Assembly (NCBI RefSeq): GCF_005405005.1
Contig: NZ_BJDH01000002.1
Location: forward strand, 310,001-374,000
Length of the DNA: 64,000 nt
From: Lactiplantibacillus daoliensis
GTDB taxonomy: Bacteria > Bacillota > Bacilli > Lactobacillales > Lactobacillaceae
Reading direction: 5' to 3'
A program made the translations under genes and the position numbers. The notes below the pieces were generated by a model that was not told the origin of the DNA, did no database searches, and worked only from the letters and a program-made list of their open reading frames with translations. Positions 38,606 through 47,430 of the stretch are shown piece after piece (position 1 is the stretch's first letter; the number at the start of each line of letters is the position of its first letter).

Positions 38606-38641
38606 CGAGGACATCCCGTTTGCCGGGGTGTCCTCTTTTTT
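38606..38641 (+). terminator. Riboswitch expression-platform terminator
   Basis: Stem GAGGACATCCCG/CGGGGTGTCCTC followed by six T, directly after the purine aptamer. Confidence 0.93.
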
Positions 38642-38674
38642 AGGCAATTTCGCAGAGTTGAGGAGGAGAATTTT

Positions 38675-40012
38675 TTGAAAGAACCAGCTGCAACCCCTAA
38701 AATCTCCAACGTCAAAGCGGCGATTTTAGGTTTTCAACATTTGTTGGCAATGTATTCAGGTGACGTTTTGGTGCCGTTGCTTATCGGAGCCGCGTTACAC
38801 TTTACGACCGAACAAATGACTTACTTAGTTTCAATCGACATTTTCATGTGCGGCATTGCCACATTCTTACAATTAAAACGAACGCCGATGACCGGGATTG
38901 GCTTACCCGTTGTCTTGGGCTGTGCCGTTCAAGCAGTCAATCCACTCATTCAGATCGGACAAACCTATGGATTAGGCACGATGTACGGCTCAATTATTGG
39001 TGCTGGTATCTTCATTTTCTTAATCGCCGGCTTATTTTCAAAAATTAAAAGCTTGTTTCCACCCGTTGTCACTGGTTCCCTGATTACAATCATCGGCTTC
39101 ACTTTAATTCCAGTGGCCTTTGAAAACCTAGGCGGCGGTGATGCCACGGCTAAAAACTTCGGTAACTTACCAGCTTTAGGTATCGGCTTTCTGACGATTG
39201 CAATTATTTTATTAATTAGTGTTTTTGCTAAAGGCTTCATGAAATCCGTTGCCATTTTGGTCGGGATTCTAGTTGGGACACTGCTAGCCGGCATGTTTGG
39301 CATGGTATCGCTCAAGCCTGTGGCCGAAGCCAGCTGGTTTCATCTGCCAACCCTCTTCTACTTCGGCACGCCCAAATTTGAATGGTCTTCCATCTTGACC
39401 ATGATTCTCGTGTCTTTGACAACGATGGTTGAATCGACCGGTGTGTTCTTCGCACTCGGCGATATTACCGGCCGGAAAATTGAAAGTGAAGATTTAAAAC
39501 ATGGCTACCGTTCCGAAGGGATTGCTGTCATTCTAGGTGGTTTGTTCAATACTTTTCCTTACTCAACCTTCTCCGAAAACGTTGGGGTATTGCAACTGTC
39601 TGGCGTTAAAACCCGCAAACCAATTTATTTCTCAGCTGCTTTCTTGGTGATTTTAGGACTCTTACCTAAAATCGGAGCCTTGGCAACCGTCATCCCTGAC
39701 CCCGTCCTCGGCGGCGCAATGGTCGTCATGTTCGGAATCGTCGGGATTCAAGGCATTCGGATGCTGGCACAAGTAGACTTCCGGAATAACAACAACTTGC
39801 TGGTAGCCGCCGTTTCGATTGGTTTAGGTTTAGGCGTTACGGTTCGCACCAATATCTTCCAATTCTTACCAAGCTCCTTGCAGATTATGTTAGGCAACGG
39901 GGTCGTGGTTGGAAGTTTAGCCGCGGTTGGCCTAAATCTGTTATTTAATCGCCATGCCGTTGAAAAAACAGTTGATGAAGAATCAATTGGCTTAAATGAA
40001 GAAAACAATTAA
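38675..40012 (+). CDS. pbuX: Xanthine/uric acid permease, NCS2 family (PbuX-like)
   Basis: A 445-residue transporter with about 13 hydrophobic segments. The nucleobase-cation symporter-2 pattern is visible: QHLLAMYSGDVLVPLLIG near the start, ESTGVFFALGDITGRKI (about 250) and FNTFPYSTFSENVG (about 285), which carries the substrate-binding region. The guanine-type riboswitch favours xanthine as substrate (PbuX), but uracil or urate relatives look similar. The start is TTG with GGAGGAG six bases upstream. It is probably under both the riboswitch and the adjacent PucR-type regulator or PurR. Confidence 0.9.
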   Translation: MKEPAATPKISNVKAAILGFQHLLAMYSGDVLVPLLIGAALHFTTEQMTYLVSIDIFMCGIATFLQLKRTPMTGIGLPVVLGCAVQAVNPLIQIGQTYGLGTMYGSIIGAGIFIFLIAGLFSKIKSLFPPVVTGSLITIIGFTLIPVAFENLGGGDATAKNFGNLPALGIGFLTIAIILLISVFAKGFMKSVAILVGILVGTLLAGMFGMVSLKPVAEASWFHLPTLFYFGTPKFEWSSILTMILVSLTTMVESTGVFFALGDITGRKIESEDLKHGYRSEGIAVILGGLFNTFPYSTFSENVGVLQLSGVKTRKPIYFSAAFLVILGLLPKIGALATVIPDPVLGGAMVVMFGIVGIQGIRMLAQVDFRNNNNLLVAAVSIGLGLGVTVRTNIFQFLPSSLQIMLGNGVVVGSLAAVGLNLLFNRHAVEKTVDEESIGLNEENN

Positions 40013-40030
40013 CTTTATAAAAAAATATTG

Positions 40031-40073
40031 ACCGGTCCAGTCGCAACAATTGCGATTGGACCGGCCTTTTGTT
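40031..40073 (+). terminator. Terminator after pbuX
   Basis: Long stem (CCGGTCCAGTCGCA/TGCGATTGGACCGG) followed by a T-rich tract. Confidence 0.9.
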
Positions 40074-40105
40074 TACATTGATTTTTATGATTTAAGCCTT
40101 ACTAC

Positions 40106-40134
40106 CTGTCAGCATAAAACCGGTATGTTATACT
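40106..40134 (+). promoter_or_regulatory. Promoter for the PbuG-type permease
   Basis: CTGTCA, 17-base spacer and TATACT preceded by TG (extended -10). Confidence 0.55.
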
Positions 40135-40183
40135 GGATAATTGTTGAATTGTTAACCTTTTATAATGTAAGGAGCGGGACAAT

Positions 40184-41488
40184 ATCTTAGAGCAATTATT
40201 TCATTTAAGGCAACGACGCACTTCCGTCCGAGCTGAACTCATTGGTGGTTTGACCACCTTCTTAGCCATGTCATATATTTTGGCGGTAAACCCCGAACTA
40301 TTAGGCAGTACCGGGATGAACAAAACGGCGGTCTTCACGGCAACCGTGTTAGCCGCCATCGTTGGCTGTTTATTGATGGGACTGGTTGCTAATTTTCCAG
40401 TCGCCTTAGCACCCGGCATGGGCCTCAATGCCTTCTTCACGTACACCGTCGTGCAAGAATGGCATATTCCATGGCAAACTGCTTTGGCTGGTGTATTTGT
40501 CGCTGGGATGCTATTTATTTTATTAACACTCTCGAAGTTGCGTGATAAATTGATCAACTTGATTCCGAGTGCATTAAAATACGCCGTTTCAGCCGGTATT
40601 GGTCTCTTCATCGCCTTCTCCGGCTTGCAAACTTCTGGCATTATTGTTGCCAACAAGTCGAATGCCGTAGCGTTGGGCAATCTGCATAGTCCAACCGTCT
40701 TACTCGCAATCTTTGGGATTATCGTCGGGGTTATGCTGGTGACCGCGAATGTCACCGGTGGTATCTTCTGGGGCATGTTCATTACTGCCGTAGTCGGCAT
40801 GATTTTTAAAGTCATTCCGCTGCCAACTGGTATTATCAGTGGTGTTCCAAGTGTTCAACCGATCTTTGGGCAAGCCGTCTTACATCTAACAGACATTAAC
40901 TCATTTCAAATGATTATTGTGATCCTAACCTTCTTCATCATTGGCTTATTCGATACGTCAGGCACCTTAGTCGGGGTAGCAACTGAAGCCGGAATGGTCG
41001 ATCACAAGACTGGTGAAGTTGACGGCGTTGGTAAGGCCTTATTCAGTGGCGCCTTGGCAACCACGATTGGCGCAATCTTCGGGACCTCTCCAACGACCGC
41101 CTATGTGGAATCAACTTCCGGGGTCGCGGTGGGTGCTCGGACCGGTTTATCCTCCGTTGTCGTCGCATTTTTATTCGCCGTTGCAGCATTTTTCTCACCC
41201 CTTTTAACCGTAATTACGTCGGCTGTCACAGCTTCCGCATTGATTATTGTCGGGATTTTAATGTTGTCAAATGTGCAATATATTGATTGGACGAAATTTG
41301 AAATTGCCGTTCCTGCCTTCTTTACCATGATTATGATGCTGTTAACTTACAGTATTTCTGAAGGCTTGGCTGTTGGTTTTATCTTCTACCCAATCACCAT
41401 GACGGTCAAAGGTCGTTGGCGTGAAGTTAATGCGCTGATGTGGACAATGATGGTTGTCTTCATCGCTTACTTTGCTTTTGTGGCTTAA
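40184..41488 (+). CDS. pbuG: Hypoxanthine/guanine permease, AzgA type (PbuG-like), with a non-standard start
   Basis: A transporter of about 434 residues of the AzgA-like NCS2 branch. Key segments are GGLTTFLAMSYILAVNP, APGMGLNAFFTYT and FDTSGTLVGVATEAG. The conserved N-terminus runs upstream of the first in-frame TTG (40250), which would cut into the first membrane segment. Between the upstream stop (40163) and 40250 there is no ATG, GTG or TTG in frame. A good ribosome site (AAGGAG, 40169-40174) points to ATC at 40184. Either translation begins at ATC, or an ATG has mutated, or the base is a sequencing error. No purine riboswitch precedes this gene, unlike the permease before it. Confidence 0.85.
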   Translation: MLEQLFHLRQRRTSVRAELIGGLTTFLAMSYILAVNPELLGSTGMNKTAVFTATVLAAIVGCLLMGLVANFPVALAPGMGLNAFFTYTVVQEWHIPWQTALAGVFVAGMLFILLTLSKLRDKLINLIPSALKYAVSAGIGLFIAFSGLQTSGIIVANKSNAVALGNLHSPTVLLAIFGIIVGVMLVTANVTGGIFWGMFITAVVGMIFKVIPLPTGIISGVPSVQPIFGQAVLHLTDINSFQMIIVILTFFIIGLFDTSGTLVGVATEAGMVDHKTGEVDGVGKALFSGALATTIGAIFGTSPTTAYVESTSGVAVGARTGLSSVVVAFLFAVAAFFSPLLTVITSAVTASALIIVGILMLSNVQYIDWTKFEIAVPAFFTMIMMLLTYSISEGLAVGFIFYPITMTVKGRWREVNALMWTMMVVFIAYFAFVA

Positions 41489-41529
41489 AAAATAGTTTAC
41501 GATTTCATTACCTGTTTCAATCATATGAA

Positions 41530-41580
41530 CACTAAAAAGGATTCAGAAATTCATCAAAAATTTCTGAATCCTTTTTAGTT
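41530..41580. terminator. Bidirectional terminator
   Basis: A long, nearly perfect stem (ACTAAAAAGGATTCAGAAATT with its complement) between the permease and the convergent DUF3278 gene. Confidence 0.93.
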
Positions 41581-41601
41581 ATGCCTTGAACGATTGTTAA
41601 A

Positions 41602-42132
41602 TTAATTTTGTTTCTTTAACCGAAATAGTCGAATCAAGCCCATCCAGAGACCAAAGAATATGCCACTGAACACTGCATTCCGAATATTACCGGCTAGGCT
41701 TAAAACATCAAAAAAATTACTACCAGCTATCATCACATCAATCACGCCAGACAAAACATACGTGGCAACGCCAAAGTAGACGCCCAGCCCAAGTGCCTGC
41801 CAACCAATTTTTCGACGTGCTTGCCTAATTGATGGCTGTCCAACTTCTTGATCCGTCAAATGCGCCCGATGACTAGCAATCATCACATAAGGCGCAATGA
41901 TTCCCAACGAAAATAAGACATTCGCCAGTATCAAACCGACTAAAGCTTCATAGGGTGATTGCATTCCCCACACCCCGGCGATGGCGGTGGCAAAAATCAT
42001 GAAGATAAAACTAGCTAAGAAGGCATTCGTGCTGATTCGCCCCACCACTTGACGCTTATATTCATCGTAATTTCCCGTAATGCCAAAGAACCATTTGACC
42101 ACCAAATCATGTAAACTTCCCCTATTTTTCAT
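41602..42132 (-). CDS. DUF3278 membrane protein
   Basis: A 176-residue protein with four hydrophobic segments and short loops, of the DUF3278 family that pairs with a small XRE regulator in lactobacilli and streptococci. Function is unknown. ATG 42132 follows GGAGGG by nine bases and overlaps the last 11 bases of the XRE gene, so the pair is translationally coupled. The open frame extends 43 codons upstream in the other frame of the XRE gene but is not used. Confidence 0.82.
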   Translation of the reverse strand: MKNRGSLHDLVVKWFFGITGNYDEYKRQVVGRISTNAFLASFIFMIFATAIAGVWGMQSPYEALVGLILANVLFSLGIIAPYVMIASHRAHLTDQEVGQPSIRQARRKIGWQALGLGVYFGVATYVLSGVIDVMIAGSNFFDVLSLAGNIRNAVFSGIFFGLWMGLIRLFRLKKQN

Positions 42133-42325
42133 GCACTTGTCCCTCCCAAAATAGCTGATTAAGATCTGTGTGCAATACTTGCGCCAAACGAATACAAAGA
42201 TCGAGTGATGGATTATATTTGTCGTTTTCGACCAGATTGATGGTTTGACGTGCAACCCCAACCGCCTGTGCTAACTCAAATTGGGTTAATTTTGCTGCCT
42301 TACGATAATCTTTCACCCGATTCAA
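42122..42325 (-). CDS. Small XRE-family repressor
   Basis: A 67-residue single-domain Cro/CI-type regulator. The helix-turn-helix is LTQFELAQAVGVARQTINLVENDKYNPS (about residues 13-40), close to the YozG type. The start is TTG 42325, which has AAAAGGAG eight bases upstream; a longer frame to 42364 begins inside the operator. Two identical-pattern palindromes flank its promoter, so it very likely represses itself and the DUF3278 gene. Confidence 0.88.
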   Translation of the reverse strand: MNRVKDYRKAAKLTQFELAQAVGVARQTINLVENDKYNPSLDLCIRLAQVLHTDLNQLFWEGQVHEK

Positions 42326-42345
42326 CGCAATCACTCCTTTTAAAA

Positions 42346-42363
42346 TGTCATATATATCTGACA
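42346..42363. promoter_or_regulatory. Operator palindrome O1 of the XRE-DUF3278 operon
   Basis: TGTCATATATATCTGACA, an 18-bp palindrome with TGTCA/TGACA half sites, just downstream of the -10 element and before the ribosome site. Confidence 0.75.
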
Positions 42364-42368
42364 TCTAA

Positions 42369-42408
42369 AGTCTAACAGCTACGGTACAAATGTCAACTAT
42401 ATATGACA
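42369..42408 (-). promoter_or_regulatory. Promoter with overlapping operator O2 of the XRE-DUF3278 operon
   Basis: On the minus strand TTGACA and TAGACT are 16 bases apart. The second palindrome, TGTCAACTATATATGACA (42391-42408), covers the -35 element and shares the TGTCA-N8-TGACA pattern with O1, 45 bp away start to start. Confidence 0.8.
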
Positions 42409-42417
42409 TTTAATGGC

Positions 42418-42453
42418 AAAAAAAGAGTCTAGAATAAAATTCCAAACTCTTTT
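42418..42453 (-). terminator. Terminator after the MetE-like gene
   Basis: Stem AAAGAGTTTGGAAT/ATTCTAGACTCTTT with seven T on the minus strand, about 90 bp after the stop codon. Confidence 0.8.
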
Positions 42454-42539
42454 ATGACTTCAAATATTCATCGTTCCCGTTTTCCTAAGCTATACTCAGT
42501 GGCAACCGGTCTTTCATCCACTCTCTGATCATTGGTTAA

Positions 42540-43697
42540 TTAGTCGCCCCAAACTTCTTCCGCAATCGATTTGACTAAAGCAATCTTCGCCCACTGCTGT
42601 GCTTCAGTTAAAACATTACCTTCTTCAGTTGAAGCAAACCCACATTGCGTGCTTAAACATAGCCGATCCAATGGAATATATTGAGCCGCCTCATGAATGC
42701 GATCAATTACTGTTTGACGGTCTTCCAAGTCACCGGATTTAGAGGTCAATAAACCTAAGACCACGAGTTTGTTATCACTGACCAATTTCAATGGTTCAAA
42801 ACCACCCGCGCGGTCACTGTCATATTCAAGATAGTAGGCTTTGACATTTTCCCGATTGAACAAGGGATCAGCCACGGAATCATAACCACCGGCGGATGCC
42901 CAAGTTGAATGGTAATTACCACGACAAATGTGCGTATTAATAGTCAAATCAGCCGGTAAATCCTTGATAGCTTCATTATTCACTTCCAAATACAATTGTT
43001 TATTCTGATCCAGCACTGCATCGTTACGGGCTGAGACTTCCCCAGTTTCAGCGCCTTTAGCGTGGTTACCAGCTAACATGCCCCAAGTACAATCATCTAG
43101 TTGAATCGTCCGTGCGCCCACGGCGTATAAATCTTCAATGACTTGATGGTAGGCCGCCGCTAAATCTTTAACAACCGCCGCATCGGTCGCATAGACTTGC
43201 CGCAATGCCGCCACATTTTCTGGCCGTTGTAATTCTGCTAAACATTGGGCTGGCGCAGGAATGGTTTGCTTGATTTGCGTGCCAGCGCTGACATGGTCAC
43301 GGACAAACTTGAAATGTTCAACAAACGGATGGTCGGCGCCAGTAATTTTGCCACTAACATAAGCTGATTCCGCCCGGGTTTCTTCGTCATGGAAAACGTA
43401 GCCTTGTTCAAGTTGCTTCTTGGTGATTCCTTGCAAGCCCCAGAAAAAGTCTAAATGCCACCAGCTCCGACGAAATTCACCATCGGAAACAGCTTTTAGC
43501 CCCGCCGCTTCTTCTTTTTGAATCAAATCAATAATGGCCGCGTCTTCAACCTTTTTGAGTCCCGCGGCATCAAGGTCACCCTTTGCAAATTGCGCGCGAG
43601 CAGTCTTTAATGCGGCTGGTCGTAGAAAACTCCCCACGAAATCATAGCGAAATGGTGAAGTGGTCCGATTAGAAAATATTTGTGTTGTTGTCGTCAT
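42540..43697 (-). CDS. MetE-like methionine synthase (YxjG/YxjH type)
   Basis: A 385-residue protein of the cobalamin-independent methionine synthase family, but only the C-terminal catalytic barrel is present, as in YxjG/YxjH. DGEFRRSWWHLDF (about 60-72), the THICRGN segment (about 240) and STQCGFAS (about 345) hold likely zinc and substrate residues. The methyl donor for this short form is not settled; it need not be methyl-tetrahydropteroyl glutamate. It is controlled by a methionine T-box, which supports a role in making methionine. ATG 43697 is used; the open frame begins at a TTG six codons earlier, on the ribosome site. Confidence 0.88.
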   Translation of the reverse strand: MTTTTQIFSNRTTSPFRYDFVGSFLRPAALKTARAQFAKGDLDAAGLKKVEDAAIIDLIQKEEAAGLKAVSDGEFRRSWWHLDFFWGLQGITKKQLEQGYVFHDEETRAESAYVSGKITGADHPFVEHFKFVRDHVSAGTQIKQTIPAPAQCLAELQRPENVAALRQVYATDAAVVKDLAAAYHQVIEDLYAVGARTIQLDDCTWGMLAGNHAKGAETGEVSARNDAVLDQNKQLYLEVNNEAIKDLPADLTINTHICRGNYHSTWASAGGYDSVADPLFNRENVKAYYLEYDSDRAGGFEPLKLVSDNKLVVLGLLTSKSGDLEDRQTVIDRIHEAAQYIPLDRLCLSTQCGFASTEEGNVLTEAQQWAKIALVKSIAEEVWGD

Positions 43698-43737
43698 AAT
43701 AAAAGCCCCCGTCAAATTTTGTTTTAATCATAATCAA

Positions 43738-44010
43738 AAAAATCGCCCCTTCTAACCACCAATGTGATTAAAAGGGACGATTTGACTGCGCGTTACCACC
43801 CTAACTTCGCTAATTGCTAACACAATTAGCCTCAACGGTACCGATTGATACCTGGCAAGCTAACGGTTGCAACCGGTCAGTCAGCGTGAACCGCCTGACA
43901 TGCTCAGAGCTCATCTTCACCCTCAGCTTAAGACCCGTTTCCACTCCTCGGGCTCACTGTACTTAAGCATAAGACCTACTCTTCTCTTCAACGCAAATAT
44001 GAGATTACGA
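43738..44010 (-). ncRNA. T-box leader, methionine type
   Basis: The minus strand carries a T-box sequence AGGGTGGTAACGCG (43789-43802), whose TGGT bulge matches the ACCA end of tRNA-Met. It is followed by an antiterminator and a strong terminator (43738-43784: AAATCGTCCC pairing with GGGGCGATTT, then seven T). The 5' part has a long Stem I with a CTTAAG/CTTAAG helix and an AGGAGTGG-type distal loop. An ATG at 43912-43914 in the 3' side of Stem I is the likely specifier codon. Uncharged tRNA-Met should let transcription proceed into the MetE-like gene. Confidence 0.9.
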
Positions 44011-44025
44011 TTAAATGATGATTAA

Positions 44026-44054
44026 ACTATAAGTCGATTTTTCATAATTGTCAA
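44026..44054 (-). promoter_or_regulatory. Promoter for the T-box-controlled gene
   Basis: TTGACA and TATAGT with a 17-base spacer on the minus strand, starting only 11 bases after the purD stop codon. Confidence 0.8.
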
Positions 44055-44065
44055 GAGACTTTCTA

Positions 44066-45301
44066 TTACTTTTGTACTAGTCCTTTAGCACCAATATCAT
44101 GACGATAGACCAACTCACCCGTTCGTAACTGGGCTAGCTGCGTATAAACCGCCTGCTGAGCTGCTGCCAAATTATGGCCGTGTGCCGTCAACATCATCAA
44201 ACGACCACCGGCGCTCACCAAGGCCTCTGGCTTTCCAGCAACACTGGCATAGTAGGCACCAACAACTGTCGGCACTGGTACGTCAGCTTTAGTTGGACCC
44301 GGATACCCAGGCGCAGCCAAAACTACTCCCAGATAAGTGTCGCTTGTTTGCCAGCGGACACTTGGTTGCCGATGTTTCAACAAGTCACAGATCAACTGAT
44401 AAAAATCGCTCCGCAGTTGCGGCAATAAGATTTGTGCTTCGGGATCACCTAACCGCAAATTGTATTCAATCACTTGCGGCCCTTGTGGCGTTAAAATGCC
44501 GCCAACATAAATGACACCCTCAAAGCTCAGACCATCCGCTTTAAGACCTGCAATGGTTGGTTCAATGATGGTCTTCACGGTCTGCGCTAATATCGCGGGC
44601 GTCACTTGTGGTACCGGCGAATAGGCACCCATCCCACCGGTATTAGGACCACGATCATCGTCCAACAATCGCTTATGATCCTGCGCTGTTGGCAATAACA
44701 CATACTTATCACCACCGACCAAGACCATTTGCGAAAATTCAAATCCCGCCACATAATCCTCGATCAAAACCGTATCAGTGGTGTTGAACGCCTTGACCAG
44801 GGCCGTTTCTGCTTCGTCACGAGTCATCGCAACCGTCACGCCTTTACCAGCGGCTAAACCATCAACCTTAATCACTTGTGGAACCACATGTTCACGACTA
44901 TAAGTAATCGCACTCGTCAATTCACGAAACAGACGATAACCAGCTGTCGGAATTTGATGACGCGCCATGAATTGCTTCGCAAAAACCTTTGAACTTTCAA
45001 GTCTTGCCGCCGCTTCGTTTGGTCCAAAAACAGCTAAGCCAGCTGCTTGAAAGGCATCAACAATTCCCGCTGCCAGTGGAGCTTCTGGACCAATTACCGT
45101 CAGTTCAATCGCATTTCGACGGACAAACGTTATGAGCGCTGAAAAAGCCATTTCATCAATCGCAACGGTCTGGATACCATCCAATGACATGCCTGGATTG
45201 CCTGGGGCACAGTAGACTGTCTCGACTTGAAGACTCGCTAACAATGCTTTGGCGATGGCGTGTTCACGCCCGCCATTCCCCACAACTAAAACTTTAGCCA
45301 T
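44066..45301 (-). CDS. purD: Phosphoribosylamine-glycine ligase
   Basis: A 411-residue ATP-grasp enzyme making glycinamide ribonucleotide (step 2 of purine synthesis). The N-terminal [14 protein letters not shown], the ATP-grasp segment [16 protein letters not shown] and [12 protein letters not shown] are conserved. It is the last gene of the operon, 18 bp after purH; no terminator separates it from the following T-box unit. Confidence 0.97.
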   Translation of the reverse strand: MAKVLVVGNGGREHAIAKALLASLQVETVYCAPGNPGMSLDGIQTVAIDEMAFSALITFVRRNAIELTVIGPEAPLAAGIVDAFQAAGLAVFGPNEAAARLESSKVFAKQFMARHQIPTAGYRLFRELTSAITYSREHVVPQVIKVDGLAAGKGVTVAMTRDEAETALVKAFNTTDTVLIEDYVAGFEFSQMVLVGGDKYVLLPTAQDHKRLLDDDRGPNTGGMGAYSPVPQVTPAILAQTVKTIIEPTIAGLKADGLSFEGVIYVGGILTPQGPQVIEYNLRLGDPEAQILLPQLRSDFYQLICDLLKHRQPSVRWQTSDTYLGVVLAAPGYPGPTKADVPVPTVVGAYYASVAGKPEALVSAGGRLMMLTAHGHNLAAAQQAVYTQLAQLRTGELVYRHDIGAKGLVQK

Positions 45302-45319
45302 GTCTTGCCACCCTTTCGC

Positions 45320-46852
45320 TTAATGTCTGAAGTGTCGAACGCCAGTCGTGACCATCGCAATGCCATACCGGTTGGCCATATCGATAGAATCCTGATCTTT
45401 GATACTGCCACCAGGTTGAACGATGGCCCGAATGTCATGTTGCGCGGCAAATTCCACACAGTCATCCATTGGGAAGAAAGCATCGGAAGCAAGAATCGCG
45501 TTCTCGTAACCTGGCTTACTCATGGCTTTTTCAATCGCAATCTTGGTCGAATCGATTCGGTTCATTTGACCTGAGCCAACGCCTAATGTTCGGTCAGCAG
45601 TCGTGACCACAATCGCGTTACTTTTGACATGTTTAACCACTTGTTGGCCAAACGCTAAGGCTTTTAACTGGGCATCAGTGGGTTGGGTCGTCGTCACAAC
45701 TGTAAAGTCTGCCGGTGTTTCAAAGGCTTGATCGACTTCTTGACGCAATAACCCACCGCCAACGGAAATGGTTTCAAATTTATCCGCTGTATGGGCCTGA
45801 TCAAAGTTGACTGTCAATAAACGGACATTCTTCTTCTTGGCTAAGACCTCAAAGGCATCCTGATCAAAGCTAGGGGCAATAATAATTTCCAAAAAGATCT
45901 TGTGCATCTTTTCTGCGGTTGCTAAATCAACTGGGCGATTCAAGGCGATAATACCGCCAAAAATAGAAATCGAATCAGCCGCATACGCTTTATCCCAGGC
46001 CGCTTCAATCGTGTCTCCCAGTCCCACGCCACATGGATTCATGTGTTTCATCGCCACAACTGCGGGTGCGTCATATTCACTAACCATGTGTAGAGCAGCG
46101 TCTGCGTCTTTTATGTTGTTATACGACAATTCTTTCCCGTGTAATTGGGTCGCACCGGTGATTGAAAATGGCGTTGGTAACGCATTTTCATAGAATGACG
46201 CCTGTTGGTGACTATTTTCACCATAACGGAGCGCTTGCTTCTTGTCATAAGTGAGCGTTAATTTGTCAGGAAATTCATCCGTCGTCAAATATTGCGCAAT
46301 CAACGCGTCATAGCTAGCCGTATGTTGGAAAACTTTGGCAGCCAGACGTTGACGCAGTTCTGGTGTCACCGAATGCGCCTGCAAATCGGCTAAAATTTGG
46401 TCATAATCGGCGGGATCAACAATTGGTAACACTGCCGCAAAATTCTTGGCTGCTGAACGTAACATTGATGGACCGCCGATATCAATTTGTTCAATGGCTT
46501 CTGCTTGCGTTACATCTGGTTGTAAAATAGTTGCCTTGAATGGATATAAGTTCACCACGACCATATCAATTGGCGTAATCCCAGCTGCTTTTAGTTGGGC
46601 CATATGATCAGGTAGGTCGCGCCGTGCCAATAGCCCAGCATGAACTTTAGGATGTAACGTTTTAACCCGACCATCTAACATTTCTGGGAAACCAGTCACT
46701 TCTTCAATCCCAATCACTGGCACACCAGCTGCTTCTAAAGCTTTTTTCGTTCCACCAGTTGAAATCAATTCATAATCGAGTGCCACTAACCCTTTTGCAA
46801 AATCAGTCAATCCTTGTTTATCAGAAACACTTAATAAAGCTCGCTTTGTCAT
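45320..46852 (-). CDS. purH: Bifunctional AICAR transformylase/IMP cyclohydrolase
   Basis: A 510-residue enzyme for the last two steps to IMP. The N-terminal cyclohydrolase (MGS-like, with [15 protein letters not shown] about 62-76) and the C-terminal AICAR transformylase (with [10 protein letters not shown] about 265 and QPGGSIKDQ near 475) are both full length. It needs 10-formyl-tetrahydrofolate. Its ATG touches the purN stop codon. Confidence 0.97.
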   Translation of the reverse strand: MTKRALLSVSDKQGLTDFAKGLVALDYELISTGGTKKALEAAGVPVIGIEEVTGFPEMLDGRVKTLHPKVHAGLLARRDLPDHMAQLKAAGITPIDMVVVNLYPFKATILQPDVTQAEAIEQIDIGGPSMLRSAAKNFAAVLPIVDPADYDQILADLQAHSVTPELRQRLAAKVFQHTASYDALIAQYLTTDEFPDKLTLTYDKKQALRYGENSHQQASFYENALPTPFSITGATQLHGKELSYNNIKDADAALHMVSEYDAPAVVAMKHMNPCGVGLGDTIEAAWDKAYAADSISIFGGIIALNRPVDLATAEKMHKIFLEIIIAPSFDQDAFEVLAKKKNVRLLTVNFDQAHTADKFETISVGGGLLRQEVDQAFETPADFTVVTTTQPTDAQLKALAFGQQVVKHVKSNAIVVTTADRTLGVGSGQMNRIDSTKIAIEKAMSKPGYENAILASDAFFPMDDCVEFAAQHDIRAIVQPGGSIKDQDSIDMANRYGIAMVTTGVRHFRH

Positions 46853-47430
46853 TAGATAGCTCCTTCATTGATGAGTGATTGTAAAACGTCTGGATAAAAT
46901 TGATGTTCTGTTTGATGTATACGCGCCGCCAACGTTTCAATGGTATCTTCCGGCTTTACCGGAACCTGCCGTTGCCCGATAATTTGTCCCGTATCGATCC
47001 CGGCATCAATAAAATGAATCGTGACGCCAGTTTCCGATACACCGGCAGCAAAAGCATCTTCGATCCCGTGCCGACCTGGGAATTTAGGCAACAACGCTGG
47101 ATGAATATTAATAATTTTATGCGGATAAGCCGTTAATAATGTTTGACCGATAATCCGCATATATCCTGCCAGTAAGATGGCATCAATCTGATGCCGTTGT
47201 AACGCTGATAAGATAATGGCTTCAGCCGCCGCTTTATTCGCATAATCGTGAAAATTGACCACTAGGACTGGAATCTGATCGGCTTGCGCCTTTTTGATCA
47301 CCGGTGCCGCGGCTTCATCACAAACTAACAACGCAATCTCGGCGGCAATCGGCCGGGTTTGAATCGCTTGTTGTAGTGCGACAAAATTAGTCCCATTTCC
47401 AGAAGCAAAAATCGCAATCTTTTTAAGCAT
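46852..47430 (-). CDS. purN: Phosphoribosylglycinamide formyltransferase
   Basis: A 192-residue folate-dependent enzyme (step 3). The AGYMRIIG segment and [13 protein letters not shown] (about 107-119) hold the catalytic Asn/His region. It overlaps the purM stop by 8 bases. Confidence 0.96.
   Translation of the reverse strand: MLKKIAIFASGNGTNFVALQQAIQTRPIAAEIALLVCDEAAAPVIKKAQADQIPVLVVNFHDYANKAAAEAIILSALQRHQIDAILLAGYMRIIGQTLLTAYPHKIINIHPALLPKFPGRHGIEDAFAAGVSETGVTIHFIDAGIDTGQIIGQRQVPVKPEDTIETLAARIHQTEHQFYPDVLQSLINEGAI

Noticed and set aside
40201-40815. 204-codon minus-strand frame opposite the PbuG-type permease
   Set aside because: Antisense shadow of a hydrophobic membrane protein (rich in Thr, Ala, Pro and Lys), no site or promoter.
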